Assembly (NCBI GenBank): GCA_001466705.2
Contig: LATX02000189.1
Span: forward strand, 558,001 to 622,000
Source of the DNA: Moniliophthora roreri
Lineage: Eukaryota > Basidiomycota > Agaricomycetes > Agaricales > Marasmiaceae
Length of the DNA stretch: 64,000 nt
Reading direction: 5' to 3'
The notes beneath the pieces were generated by a model, which was given only the letters and a program-made list of their open reading frames with translations, did no database searches and was not told the origin of the DNA. This document shows, piece after piece, positions 24,271 to 35,850 of the stretch; position 1 is the stretch's first letter, and every line of letters begins with the position of its first letter. A program made the position numbers and the translations under genes.

Positions 24271-25289
24271 ATGTCCACGTCTCAAAATCTCATAAAAGCC
24301 TCAGTGCTCATATCACAAGGAGCAGAAGCTGCAAGTCATTTCGATAATCTCCATTCGTGTTGACTCAAATTCAACGATTCGACCGCGATAGATAGAAAGT
24401 CTACAAATCGCGTATAACATCTGAAGCACCACCCATTCTCCTCAAATACCGATTTCAAAAGCAATACAGACATCCGACACTTGATGTCTCACTTACGCGT
24501 TCTCGGATAGCGGGAGAAGCTCGTTCGTTACTAAAGTGCCTACGGTTCGTTGCCCTTTCATCTCATTTTTTCTACCAGCTGATGTTACTTAGATCTGGCG
24601 TCAATGTTCCGGGAATAAGGATGGTCGATGCCAATGCGGGCGTTCTCGGGATAGAATGGATTGAAGGAAAGAGTATTAGGAAGCTGTTGCCTGGTGGTGC
24701 CGAAGAAGAGGATGTGGAGGAGGACGAGAACGAGGATGAACTCTTGAAAGAGTATGGGGTATCTGTCGGTATGCGGGCTGTACACATCACCGAGTCTTTC
24801 CATGAACTTGACTCTTGCATCTAGACCAAGTCATGAAGCTAATAGGCACTGAAATCGCGAAGATGCATCAAGCAGATGTGATACATGGAGACCTTACCAC
24901 GTCCAACATGATGCTCCGTCATCCTTCATCTTACCAGGCGTCCGAACCAAACGTCATAACACAACTAGTACGAGGAAGCACCCGCTCTGAAGAACCTTAC
25001 TAAGAGATTCACAGGTTTTGATAGATTTCGGCCTAGCTTTCCAGTCTTCACTCGCTGAGGATAAAGCAGTCGATCTCTACGTGTTGGAACGAGCATTCTC
25101 ATCAACACACCCGGACTCTGAGCCAATGTTTGCTTCGGTTCTAGCCGCGTATGAAAAGAGGATGGAGAAGGAATGGGCACCAATCAAATTGAGACTGGTT
25201 GACGGTAAGAGTTACACTTAGAATGGCCTGTCAATAGCTGACTCCCAACAGTCCGTCTCAGAGGTCGCAAAAGAAGTATGGTGGGTTGA
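24271..25289 (+). CDS. BUD32: Bud32/PRPK kinase of the KEOPS complex
   Basis: Atypical kinase/ATPase of KEOPS/EKC, needed for the t6A modification of ANN-decoding tRNAs. The model starts MSTSQNLIKASVLISQGAEA at 24271. The next exon gives KYRFQKQYRHPTLD followed by SRIAGEARSLLKC, the Bud32 signature. The catalytic motif is HGDLTTSNMML and the metal-binding motif IDFGLA. The C-terminal exon ends RGRKRSMVG, the hallmark tail of this family, at 25287-25289. Five or so short introns interrupt the gene. An acidic insert (GAEEEDVEEDENEDELLKEY) between the N-lobe and C-lobe motifs is longer than in yeast and may be a fungal loop. All key residues are present. Confidence 0.95.
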
Positions 25290-25610
25290 GGATAGCATGC
25301 TAAAGTTCATGCGGTATCCAGAATCTGTAACATATTCCTATAATACAGAAAGAAGCACAACGTACAAGTGCAGTTATCGGTGTGTAATGGGCGGAACGAT
25401 TAGTGAAGAAATATGTACTCAACTATCTTTCGACGAATTGTCCCGTGACTTGAGCTCCTTAGCCCGGCTCTTCATTTCTCGCATCCTATCTTCACCCACT
25501 AGTTTGGCTTCGGATCGAGCCTGGGATAAATTAAAAACTGCAGCTTCATGTCTCTTGTGTATGTGCAAAGGGAAAAGGAAAAGTCCTGGTGCTACGCCAA
25601 TACAGATTGC
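25290..25610. other. Convergent 3' intergenic region
   Basis: About 320 bp between the ends of BUD32 and the J-protein gene. Nothing recognised. Confidence 0.5.
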
Positions 25611-26230
25611 CTAAGCCCAACCATCAGCTACAGACTGTAGTACGAAGGCAATACGCACAAAGACGCCAAACCCAATAATCGCATAATCCTTCCATCTGTC
25701 GTCTGGATTCGAGTTCCAATCGTATCGTGCGTATGTATACTTAGGGGCCATCTGCTCTTCCCGCATCTTTCTTGCGTGGTAGTGCTTGTAGTACATGTGC
25801 TTCCTCCTAGCGACCTCCTCAGCGTATTCATAGTCAAAAGCACCCCCCAAGCCAAAGCCAGCACTGCGATCCCGACGAAGTTTGTCATAGGCAGCGGTTA
25901 TGGCCTGAAACCTCGCATGCCGGACTTGAGGGTCGAGCAGCCGACAAGAGGATGAGTCCGGATGATGTGCTCGAACGAGATCATAATCTATGGAAACAAA
26001 GAAATATTCAGAGATATTGTGGGGATAGAGGACAGCTACTGACATCGCAATTTAATTTCTTCCTGAGATGCATTGTATGGAAGATGAAATATCTCGTGAG
26101 GGGTCGGTCTGGGATGCTCCGGGAAAGGGAAAGGATTGGAGGTACTCGATGAAGCAGTCGAAGCCAGACGAATTTGAGTGAGCTGTTGCAGTTGAGTAGG
26201 TAGCAAAGCCCAGCGGTGATGAATCGCCAT
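25611..26230 (-). CDS. Mitochondrial J-domain (DnaJ-like) protein, Jid1-like
   Basis: Probable Hsp70 co-chaperone of mitochondria. Two exons. The first (from the ATG at 26230) encodes a basic leader rich in Gln, Arg and Ser (IRLASTASSSTSNPF), fitting a presequence, and helix I-II of a J domain (TPHEIFHLPYNASQEEIKLR). The second exon carries the essential HPD motif (VRAHHPDSSS) and helix III-IV (FQAITAAYDKLRRDRS). A basic and tyrosine-rich stretch (MYYKHYHARKMREE) precedes a single membrane segment (YAIIGFGVFVRIAFVLQSV) at the C-terminus. This resembles yeast Jid1 in layout, but orthology was not tested. Total length is about 190 residues. Convergent with BUD32. Confidence 0.8.
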
Positions 26231-26340
26231 GATGATAGTCAGAGGGGAAATTGCATTTGCCGGCCGGTTGATGTACTACATCATTCGGACCAATCGGAGT
26301 ACTCATCAATACCGAACGGACTACACAAAGCCTACAAATT

Positions 26341-27679
26341 CTAGATATACATGTCCTCCCAGTCATCATCCCCAGGTGCGCCTATGCTTGTGTTCCCGGA
26401 CCCGGGGCCCGCTCCAGGCGTCGAGTCTTTTAGCACCTCTTGGGCAGGTGTCGCAGGTTGAATAGCCGGTTTGGAACCGCCTTCAGCCTGCCCTATTTCC
26501 CTGACTACATCCCACATCTCCTCGTCGTCATCCAAAGTCCCGCTAACATTTCCGCTAGTTAAAACAGCTGACGAATCGGTTGCAGACGTCGAAGTGGTCA
26601 ATCCACTGTCCTGAATGTCGTCAAAAGCGGCCCATAATTCATCATCGTCCACGTCCATGCTACCCCCACCATGCGAGCTGGATGACGCCAGGCTACGGCC
26701 ATTGGTGTTGGTCGGCGTCTCGTCAGTCTTCGCTGCAAGCTCCCTTTGCCTTCTTTCCTCCAGGTCTCGCATAACCGCATCAAGCTCGTCGTCGTCTTCT
26801 GCACCTATAGCGCTACGGCCAGACGTATCAGGAGAGGAAGGTGGTCGAGTAGGTGGTACTGGAGATGAAGAGGCATATTGGGCAGCATCGGAATGATTCC
26901 CTTCAGTAGCACCTCCTTCGTTGTCGGTTAGATCTATAACCTGGTCTTCATCCTCTGCACCAGACGGAATGTTCTTTCCGTGCGCCTCGTCCCGCCAGAC
27001 ACTCAGCGCAACCTGGAATTAGATGAATAGTTGGCTGCGTCCAGGCAATACATTACATACGTTCATCCGTTTCGAGTGACAAAGCTTCTCTATACGCTCA
27101 ATCGTGTCACTAAATTGAGATTTAGGATACATCCTATGGGCCCAGAATTGGTACACTTGAAGAAGTCGGTCCAAATCCCTTGCCTGTGTAACGACATGTT
27201 GAGTTGATTAGTAGAGAACTCTTAAGAATACAATATACATGAAAACGCGCCTCATGTCCTTTACCCTTTGGTTTGAAGTCCTTTGTATCCTTGATCAATT
27301 GACGAAACCCAGTAGGCCCAAGTAATCGCGTCTCGTCCAGCCTCATAGGCTTCTTCTTCTCCTTCTTTTCTCCGTCCTTTTTCGAGTCCTTGTTCCCAGC
27401 TTTACTACTACCACCTGCTCCACTATCATCCAGATCCCTCGGTGGTGATCTGCTCGGCAATATTTCGCGTTGTGTCGCTTTTGGCAATGGCGCATTCTTG
27501 TATCTAGCTTCTGCTCGTCGTCTCGTAGCCGCCAAATCGAACACATGGTCATCAACTGTTTCCTCTTCGAATTCTTTGAATATGGCGTCGATGTCGATAT
27601 CTTCCGGAGGAGGAGCTGGAGGAGAGTTTCGGGAGTTTTGAATTTGTTCTTCTTCGTCTGGGAGGAATAAAGGTTCCAT
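26341..27679 (-). CDS. CSM3: Csm3/Swi3 (TIPIN) replication fork protection subunit
   Basis: Partner of Tof1/Swi1 in the fork protection complex that travels with the replisome and helps the S-phase checkpoint. The start MEPLFLPDEEEQIQNS is at 27679. The conserved Swi3 domain begins RLLGPTGFRQLIKDTKDFK and continues after introns with LLQVYQFWAHRMYPKSQFSD and IERIEKLCHSKRM. The C-terminal half is acidic and Ser-rich (DDDELWAAFDDI, DDDEEMWDVVREIGQ) and ends DDWEDMYI at 26341. Domain position and length (about 370 residues) fit fungal members. The start lies 68 bp from the divergent TAE1 start. Functional link: works in the same checkpoint pathway as the Crb2-like protein at 8.7 kb. Confidence 0.9.
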
Positions 27680-27747
27680 GTCGGTCGAGTTGATGGACGT
27701 GTTTGGGAAAGGGGCGCGTTGTTATGGTTTGTGTATCTCAAGGATCA
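27680..27747. promoter_or_regulatory. Very short divergent promoter, CSM3 / TAE1
   Basis: Just 68 bp lie between the two start codons. There is no clear TATA box; a GCGCGT partial match to an MCB site is present. The two transcripts probably overlap or share one nucleosome-free region. Confidence 0.5.
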
Positions 27748-28779
27748 ATGCCTGAACCAGATGTCTCTGAAGGGATTGCATATTGGACAAGTCAACCAGC
27801 AACTATAGATGGTATGTTCTAGTTTATTCCGATATAATTGGTACTGACCGTCCCTATGTAGGTGTTCTTGGTGGATTTGGAACCGGATCTCTGCCTCGCG
27901 TCGATGCATTAGGGTCTCGTTTATTTCTCCTCAGTCTCTTTCCAGAACTATCCGCTGTCCCATCAGCACTCAGACCTCTGAAAAACCCATCTCCAAAGCT
28001 ACCTATACGTGCTCTAGATGTTGGTGCAGGCGTCGGACGCGTTACTCGTGATGTCCTGCTTCACCTCGTACCACACGTTCTTCTTCTCGAACCAGTACAT
28101 CCTTTCATACAAGAAGCCCTTTCCGGTGCACGTTCAAGCGCATCTGATCCAAGCGTGCCAAAACACCAGCAATGGACTGGCCTTGCGGATAAATCCAAGA
28201 GCGTCACCTTTATCCAAGGGACACTACAAGATTGCGATCCATCACAACCCCTCAACCCATCCTCATCGTCGACCAAGTTCCTTGATCGCATAGGCGCCAT
28301 ACCGAGCGATGGCAACTCGTTGAGCGATGTGAACTCTGGATTTAATGTCATTTGGTGTCAGTGGTGTTTAGGACATCTCAAAGATGATGATCTGGTTGCA
28401 TTTTTCAAGCGAAGCAGAAACGCATTGAGAACGGATAACGGTTTCCCAGGTCGTAGCTTGATTGTGGTAAAGGAGAATTGTTGCTCGGACACGCCACTTG
28501 GTGAAGCAAGGACGGTTTTCGATGATAGTGACTCAAGTTTTACGAGGTGAGTTTTGGTATCTGACTGTGCTAAACATGGCTGTACTGAACATACATTCAC
28601 CTTCTTACAGGTCAGATATAGCTTGGAAAGATGCGTTTAAAAAGGCTGGTCTGCGCCTTGTGAAGGAGCAGGTGCAAGAGGGACTTCCGGATGGTTTATA
28701 TAAAGTGAAGATGTGAGTGTCATCTCGCTATTCGTCTATTGTTGAACTAATGAAAATCACCAGGTATGCACTGAAGTGA
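27748..28779 (+). CDS. TAE1: Alpha-N-terminal protein methyltransferase (NTMT1/Tae1)
   Basis: SAM-dependent enzyme that methylates the alpha-amino group of proteins starting X-Pro-Lys after Met removal, such as ribosomal proteins. Exon 1 encodes MPEPDVSEGIAYWTSQPATI; the join to exon 2 gives DGVLGGFGTGSLPRVDA, a family signature. SAM motif I is LDVGAGVGRVTRDVLL, followed by LLLEPVHPFIQEA. The catalytic/substrate loop is VIWCQWCLGHLKDDDL and later LIVVKENC. Two 3' introns join to SDIAWKDAFKKAGLRLV and the last codons YALK, with a stop at 28777-28779. The insert between about residue 115 and 165 is Ser/Pro-rich and longer than in yeast Tae1. Confidence 0.92.
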
Positions 28780-28976
28780 TATACAATATATGTATACTGC
28801 TAGAAAAACATAAATTTATCATCGACAACGCCAACCCGGAGCAAGGGAATGTCAATAAAAAAGTGCAAGTGCGGAAAAGGTATGATACTTGAAGAGAATA
28901 TAGAAGCAAAACATAAAAATACACGTACTCGGACCACTGTGCAGAAAGAAACGGAAATGAATGTGTTAATATCAGA

Positions 28977-30210
28977 CTAAACTCGTGTCGTACGCAAGGC
29001 CCTCAGGGAAGGCCGCGTTTCGGACATGAGTGCATCGCTAAGACTATATCGCCTTCTCTGCTCCACGCTCTCTGCCCGTTCTTTTATTCCCGGGAAAGCT
29101 CTAGTTACTGCAGCCTCGAGCTTGGGCCAGATTTCATCTGAAGTCTTCCCTGTGAGAGTTTCCAGGAGGAGACGGTGAGGTGGCTTCACTGGGAACGCAA
29201 GCTGGTGGGGATGCTGGTGGGGATTTCGGTGTGGAGGAGACGGCACCCTCTTCTGTGCTTGGTTGATGTAGTACTGGATAAGGGGAGAGGTAGTGCTATA
29301 AAACTTTTGCAAACGACGAGCAAAAATTTCTGGGTTGTCGTCGGGTCGCTTGGTCAAGGGTTCACCGGTCTCGTCGTCAAATCCGTCGATTTTAGGACGG
29401 TTGTATGACATGTTGTATACGCGTCCAGAGGGAAGATGGACCCATCTATCGGAGATCCGACTGAGGATGATCTCGTCCGGGACTTCAATGTTGACAACTA
29501 GACTGAGAGGGGTACCCTGTTTTCTGTTAACATAATACCATGCGTCGGTAAGAGCGTGATGCTTCCGGAGCTGTGGATGTACGCACTTGAGATGAGCATC
29601 CAGTAGTTCACCTTGAGGCAATGTTCGAGGGAAGCCATCCAATATCCAGTGCTGCAAGACAAGTCAGCATTTTACTTCCGACGTCAAATGAGCAGCGCAC
29701 CTTGTTATGAAGGTGGTCAAGTTTGCTGGTGACCACCTGTAACATTAATTCATCAGGCACTAGACCCCCTTGCGCGACGATCTCCTCCGCTTGTCGCCCG
29801 ACTTCAGTCCTAAATACACGGAACAGAAAATGATAAGCTACAGACGTTCAATTCGTGAGAGCACGATGCACTTGATACCTTTCTTGTATATGCATTCTTA
29901 ATAAATCTCCCGTAGACAACGTTACAATGTCGTATTTCTTCACGAGCCTAGCACTCAACGTGCCCTTGCCTGCTCCAGGCTTTCCGAACACGAGCATACG
30001 AAGCATGTTCCCGCGGCGAGCTTCATCGTGTTCGCGTGTCTCTTGGGCAGCAGCTCGTAGGGTGTTGACGAAGAACGGCTGAGGCTTCAATGTTGGTGCA
30101 GTGGAGGAGATCGATCTGACTCGGTCAACCGAAAGTATGCGTGGAGTCGAGGGATTCCTGGGCTTGATACCCTGGACTCTCGCTGACCGTGACACTCGTA
30201 TTGACTGCAT
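28977..30210 (-). CDS. ADK2: Mitochondrial adenylate kinase (AK3/Adk2-like)
   Basis: Nucleoside monophosphate kinase, probably GTP:AMP phosphotransferase of the mitochondrial matrix. The start MQSIRVSRSARVQGI is at 30210 and opens a basic leader of about 65 residues. The P-loop is GKPGAGKGTLSARL, followed by DIVTLSTGDLLRMHI, then WILDGFPRTLPQGELLD. The LID region reads RWVHLPSGRVYNMSYNRPK with no zinc cysteines, then LTKRPDDNPEIFARRLQKFY. A 63-nt in-frame intron after DAHLK (GTGCGT...AACAG) is inferred because its translation would insert a non-homologous block before QGTPLSLVVNI. A His/Pro-rich segment near residue 230 may be another small in-frame intron or a true insert. The C-terminus is an unusual Arg/Ser-rich tail. 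Confidence 0.88.
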
Positions 30211-30812
30211 GGGAGGTGAGGAGAAGAATGACGGGGAGGGGGGAAAGAAGTTGTGGAGGAGGGGAGGAGGGAAGGTGCAGGGCTGTTAAAACTTGCAGCA
30301 TTTTTGGGGGGTTCAAAATATATGGCATGATGATGGCGGATGAATAATTCAACATTACTTGCCAGGTGCTTGCTCATCTACTCGAATTGTTTACAGATTT
30401 CGCGTATTTACGCCCCATCTGGAATGTCCTAGACCTCTGATTACCTTCGGTGTAACTGGTGGGGTTGCGGATTGGCAGCAAAATGCTTGGGGGACAGTAT
30501 GCAATTCGGGCAGACTCGGGTCTATACCCTCACTCGGGTGCTTGCGGGGTACAGCTTGTGGGTAGCACCGCTTCTGTGGGGTGAGTAGCGACTGAGTACT
30601 CAACAGTTTATACAGAGAAACAATTTTATTATATGGATGCCTGGCCATTCCATGCCCGAGATTTTGAGTCTGTGTGGCGTGATGATGTCCGAATGAGCAA
30701 TTGCTCGGCAGACTCTATTCCTTTTTGCATCATCACCACTAAACATGCACCATACAACGACCTAGATGCATCCCAGTCCTCGCCACCGCAAAGAGTTACT
30801 CTCGGAAATCGG
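30211..30812. other. Divergent intergenic region
   Basis: About 600 bp upstream of both adenylate kinase and the ATG2-like gene. It includes a G-rich stretch with imperfect ACTCGGGT repeats near 30510-30540. An ATG-led in-frame extension from 30633 is open but not homologous to ATG2, so it was left as leader. Confidence 0.45.
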
Positions 30813-33673
30813 ATGTCGAACTGGTCTTGGATCGCTTGGTTGGTCGCAATCCCATCAACAATCGCCTCTCGTTGTCTCAACATTCCCTGGAATATCCAAA
30901 GAAAATTCATCGGATATGCTTTTAAAAGATTTATATTGGATTTCACCAAGACAGGTTTGCTGGAGAAGGAATTGGATCGTCAGACTGAGACGGGGAGCAT
31001 CTTTCTACATAGTGTAGCATTGGACGAACAAGTGTGTCTACATAGGTTTTCTCCAAGGAATTTATCTAAATCGTGGATCTCATTTAGCGTCTGAACGACT
31101 TGCTGCCACCCCTACCATTTTTGCTCCAAAGAGCTACAATACCAACCTTATCGATTCAACTGCCCCTGGAGAATACAGGCCAACCCACATCATCCTTGTC
31201 CATGAAACAGGCCCACCTCGAGTTTCGGATTCTCCCCCCTGATGAGCTGTCGTTCATTGTACAGAAAAGCCTTCGTGCTCTCATTCACTCATACGCCGCT
31301 TCGTTTGCCCACGAAGCTCTGTCTCCTCAGGAGGGAGTGCCCAGACAAAGTTCATTCCCTCAGTTGGTCGACAAGGAGGGTACATTGGTCACCATGTTTA
31401 TTGCAATCGTGGATAGAGTGTTCCATGCAATCGACTTTGACGCATCAGATACGAAAATAACTCTCATTCATCCGGAAATTTTCACTTTGGCACTCTCGGT
31501 TGCTAGTATTGCTGGTCGAACAGGCAGCGAACCGGGTCACAGGAGGGTCACAGCATCGGGTGTTACAGTAACCATATACGACCGCACGGCCGCTTCGAAT
31601 GAGGAGTGTGCATTCAGTGATAGTGTGCCCAGACCCATTTTCTCACTGGGGAAAGATGCGGTCGCATTGGAGCTATTTCAAGACACCACCGAGATGAACA
31701 AGTTGCGGATTTCCATATCTGCTGGCGTAATTGGTGGTGCCTTGGTTTCATGGCAACTGAGCAGTCTGGTACAGCTCTGCGATGTATGTTTGACCCATTG
31801 CTCCAATTCCAATGCCTTCAAGCTTTCACACCCAAAAGATGCAGGTGGTCTGGAATTGGAGATCGATCTGGACCTTGGCGGAGTCATCCTTCTCATTCTA
31901 CCGTTTGACGGATACGATGAAGCTGGCCGCATCACTCTCGACCTCGACTCGTTTTTTGCGGATCCATCTGTGCCGCCCACCATGCCGTATGGCTACCTCC
32001 GGATCCATCTGGAAGATATTCAGATGCATCTAACCGCTCAGTATTTGGGTTCACATCCACATCTCCCATATAGGCTATTCTGCACCGTCACCATTAATGA
32101 GTTTTCTGTACTCGGATTTCGACCATTTTCAGACGAATATGACGAGTATTCGGAGCAAACAGTCTTCCCAGTGATCATCACGGACCATTTCCTTCTATCT
32201 CACTACCTCCCCGAGCAAATCCACCGCCGCCCCTCTCCCAACCCCGAAGAACCATTCAGGTTACCCAATTTTCGCGTCGTTGATTGGACGGAAGAAGAAC
32301 TGCTTTGGAGCGAAGTGGATCTTTCTAGATGGAGGGCTGAATCACCTACTGATTCTCCTCCATCGACAAACATCGCTCTGCAGCTTTCAGTCGATCACCG
32401 CTTCGACTTCGACTCATCTCCTTCGCTATGGAAGATACTGGACCAGGTTAATATCACGACCATGCCTCTTCACGTATTCATTGATTTGGGGCAAGTATTA
32501 CGCCCCAAAGTCCTATCGTATTTGGATGAAGTCTTCCGAGCGCTGTCGTATACGACATCCTGCTATCATCATTGGAATACAGACCCGAACGAGCAGCGCG
32601 AACTGCAGATGAGGATCCACATCCCCATGGTTCGGTTCGAACTGCGTTGCTCGTTATCTGGATTACCTACACGCTCAGGAGCACTTGTCGTTGACGTTCA
32701 CCAGGGATTGGTTAGCATTATCGAGAATTCCAAATCACACATTGAAGAAGGCGATAATACTGTTCTCGATATCGGCGCTAGCTATGTCTTAGTAGCCTGC
32801 TCGCCTGGTGCAGGTGCAGACATAAAGGCCTGTGGAATTGTTTCTGCCGGTTCATTGCAATGTACTGATGGTTCCACCGAGACCCAGTATGGTGCACCAT
32901 GGTTGGGCGTTGCCAGGGGAGCACCAGCCAAGTTGGTCTTTACACTGTCCATACCTTCCAGCCTCGGAAGATTGACGGGAGAGACCTTGGATAATCTGCA
33001 ATACTGGACAATGGATGCGACACATTTGCTGAAATCTGCCTTGCATGATGATTTAGAGGTTCATGTCATTGATGAGGTTGACCAAGATCGAGAGCAGCTG
33101 AATTTGTCCTGCGTTCTGGCTCAGGTAGGGCGTTGTTTCTTTGCGCGAAAAGAAGACGAAGAGGTAGAAGAAGTCGAGATGGAGAATGTGATCAACATAT
33201 CCGCCGATGATGGTCAGTATGCTTCTGAATACTCCAGTATTCCGCTGTGCTAACGTACCCAGCATTGATCCGTGTGTTGGTTCCAATATCCGACATTGAA
33301 GGAACGACAGTTGCTGTTCGGGTCCTTGATGTCGTAGCGACATCTTTAGACGCATCGGTGTCGTATGAGGTCCGTGCTCCTGAATACTTTCAAGCATTCC
33401 GTCGCTCTTACGCATTTCCCAGGGAAACGACACGCTGGTCAATCTCAATGTCAAAAAGATTGCAGTAGAAAACAGAGTTTCGTCAACCTTCTCCGAAACC
33501 ATTCTTTCTGTCTTGCCTTTGGACACTGTACGTGTTTGAATATCGGTGTATGACGCTTTCTGACGCAAGGGTATACCCAGACTTCACCAAGAGCAACCAT
33601 GAGGATGCGATTCGCTGAGGCCCGTGCTCGGCCGATGGAATATCAGGGGAATGATAGTGAATTTCCCGATTAA
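30813..33673 (+). CDS. ATG2-like lipid-transfer protein, N-terminal half only
   Basis: Full ATG2 proteins bridge ER and phagophore and move lipids in autophagy. The start MSNWSWIAWLVAIPST at 30813 leads into a chorein-type N-terminus (NIPWNIQRKFIGYAFKRFI, ETGSIFLHSVALDEQ). A 56-bp intron (31032-31087) joins this to RLNDLLPPLPFLLQ in phase. Later blocks match ATG2: DTKITLIHPEIFTLAL, GGVILLILPFDGYDEAG, PYGYLRIHLEDIQMHL, YLPEQIHRRPSPNPEEPF and FRVVDWTE. The last intron is best read as 33528-33580, giving a stop at 33671-33673; a different acceptor would stop at 33600. About 890 residues result, versus roughly 1600-2100 for fungal ATG2: the CAD and ATG_C parts are absent. It may be a truncated paralogue. 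The end abuts the convergent neighbour. Confidence 0.75.
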
Positions 33674-33681
33674 TTAAAGAG

Positions 33682-35208
33682 CTATCTGCTGAAACTAGAC
33701 TGCCCTGTTACTCGATGATCCGACCCGAGTTGGTGCCAACCGATGAGCTCCCTCATTCTGTTCACTCCTATGGCACCTCTCACATCCTCGGATTGCAAGG
33801 CAACGCAGATTGCCTCAGCGACATGATCCACATGAATGGGTGGAATCGTCATCGCATTAGCGATACTCTCCAAAGACGAACCAAGATCGGGCGTTCCACT
33901 CACGGAATCAGCCTGCGAGTTGCCGTTTGTTGGAATAGTTGTTGACGAAGATGACGAAATTGTGCGAGGGGAGAAGGCAGATCCGAACGTTCGTAGAACA
34001 TCCGATGGTTTTGGTATACCAGGAGGCACCTTGGCGTGGAGAGCCGCGGAAAGGTCGAGTAGGACGGCTGCTGGCGTAGTTAAAGGGCGATAGTGCGCAT
34101 GGTAGACTAGACCTATAATAAACGACAACATGAAATAAGATAACTCAAAGACGGAGAAAGACATAATGAGTACGCACTTGGCCTCATGTATACCCCCCGA
34201 AACTGCTCCGGTTTATCGGACACCAGGGTTTCTATGCCCCTTTCTGCCTCGCGTTTGGTTTCGATGTATCGCGCCGGTATCACCGGTCGGAAAATGTCCT
34301 CTGCAGAGATGTAGACAAATGGTCTAGGAACTGAGTAGGTTTTGCCTTCTCCGGAGCTGACGAAAGCTTCACAGATACGCAATGCTGTAGAATTGATCAG
34401 CCCTGCGACAAGAAAACGTTATGTAACCATACCAGCATCTCTGTTCAAAGTTTCATAACTTCCTTGTTTCCTGCTCTGTTCGAGAGGATTACTGCCATTT
34501 ATGCTCTCCATGATTCCACCAAGGAATCCTCCTATCATTTTAGGCAGATCATTTTCTTTCAAGGCCGCCTTGTACGCGCCTCCTTCGATGAGCGTCCCGA
34601 GGGTGTGCACAACACCTCCCATTTCTGGAAGAACACGGGCAAAAGATGTTGGGTCAAGGGCCGATCCTTTCAACCATGTCACCTAGTGACGGAGTCACGG
34701 TAAATGATTTAGTTGAAGAGTATCCGACGAACGTGGGGGATTCATGAGCGGTGACATGGAAATTTGATGTCAGTTGAGGTGATACAACTTCGCCGAACAA
34801 AAAGGAAGTAGAAGGTGTGGCATACACACTTTAGATGTCCATGCGGGAGAATGTCCCTTCGGTGTCGTATAGGGAAGGCCTGATGAACTGGAGAACGGAG
34901 TGTTGTGCCATGTGGGGAACAGAATAGGAAAAGTCGAGTCGACAAGACGTTGGAGGCGGTTGGGAGAAATCAGTTCGAGAACGTGTTGAGTAGATATTCG
35001 GAATCAGTCCTTGGAAATCGGGCACGCGAGTCGATACTCACCTCACGCTAGTTACCTCCATCCCCCTTGCTAGTGCAGCACGACACACGGCCGAACCTGA
35101 GAAGATATGATTCACTTTATTCTAACTTGACATTCAATGAGAAGACATACCAATGAAGCCATTGCCACCCACGACAAGTATCTTTTGAATATGGCTCGAG
35201 GCCACCAT
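33682..35208 (-). CDS. COQ11: Coq11-like atypical SDR (NAD(P)-binding, mitochondrial)
   Basis: Related to yeast YLR290C/Coq11, an extended-SDR-like protein of the coenzyme Q synthome. Exon 1 starts at 35208 with MVASSHIQKILVVGGNGFIG, the Rossmann nucleotide-binding motif. Further exons give VTWLKGSALDPTSFARVLPE, GGVVHTLGTLIEGGAYK, a region with YETLNRDA, then FVYISAEDIFRPVIPARYI followed by TKREAE, RGVYMRPS, and LVYHAHYRPLTTPAAVLLD. The C-terminus has TIPPIHVDHVAEAICVAL before the final helix. The YIETKREAE segment corresponds to the YxxxK position of the family. Five or so short introns. Only 8 bp separate its stop from that of the ATG2-like gene. A cleavable leader is not obvious; targeting is inferred from the family. 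Confidence 0.85.
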
Positions 35209-35850
35209 GGAGTCTCAATACAAGTTACGCGTCGCGGAGTCGCAGCGAATTGCTTGCCGATGCGTGGCCGAGTCCGATCGTTCTTATCGGTTAACTCGGT
35301 TCACTCACAGTTTCAGGACAAAACTCTAATTTTTGGAGTCACTGCAGTCGTCTGTTACTTGATACAGCTTTTCCATAACCTCTATTAAGGAGCGAAAACC
35401 CAAGATCAAGACACTACAAGACACGAAATCCTCTGCAAAGAAAACTTGAAAGCAATAAAGAACAATAAGGAACAATGACGACAAAAAGTATATGCAATGG
35501 AAAGACACCGGCGTCTTAAAAGTGGGGGGAGGCCAACTAGGACGACAGAGAACGCGGATGTAAAAGGATCTGGAACAACCGGTTTCGAGAATATCGTACG
35601 TTCATAAGCAATGGCTAAAGGCATGCCATGCCGCGTTTCTTCAAGCTTCGTGAGCGTCGTCAAACCCCGAACTAGCCCCGAATGAGGAAAAATGAAGAGT
35701 GCTAGACTCAAGGCACATCGAACCGTACTGGGAAGGGAAGGAGACTGGGCAAAAGGAAGAAAAGAGAAAAGGTAGCGGATAATGGCTTAGACGAAGTGCC
35801 ATTCAACTACGAGAGAAAGCATTAATACCACGTACAAACCTTACAGACGA
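35209..35850. other. Intergenic
   Basis: About 640 bp, the promoter side of the Coq11-like gene and the 3' side of the expansin-like gene. Only short chance open frames were seen. Confidence 0.5.

Noticed and set aside
30633..30812. In-frame extension of the ATG2-like protein by 60 residues
   Set aside because: The sequence has no likeness to ATG2, whose N-terminus starts right at MSNWSW.
33581..33618. Alternative endings of the ATG2-like gene at 33600 or 33618
   Set aside because: They require a 42-nt intron, or a reading frame not reached by any AG acceptor; the 53-nt intron with CCCAG acceptor fits better, though this is not certain.
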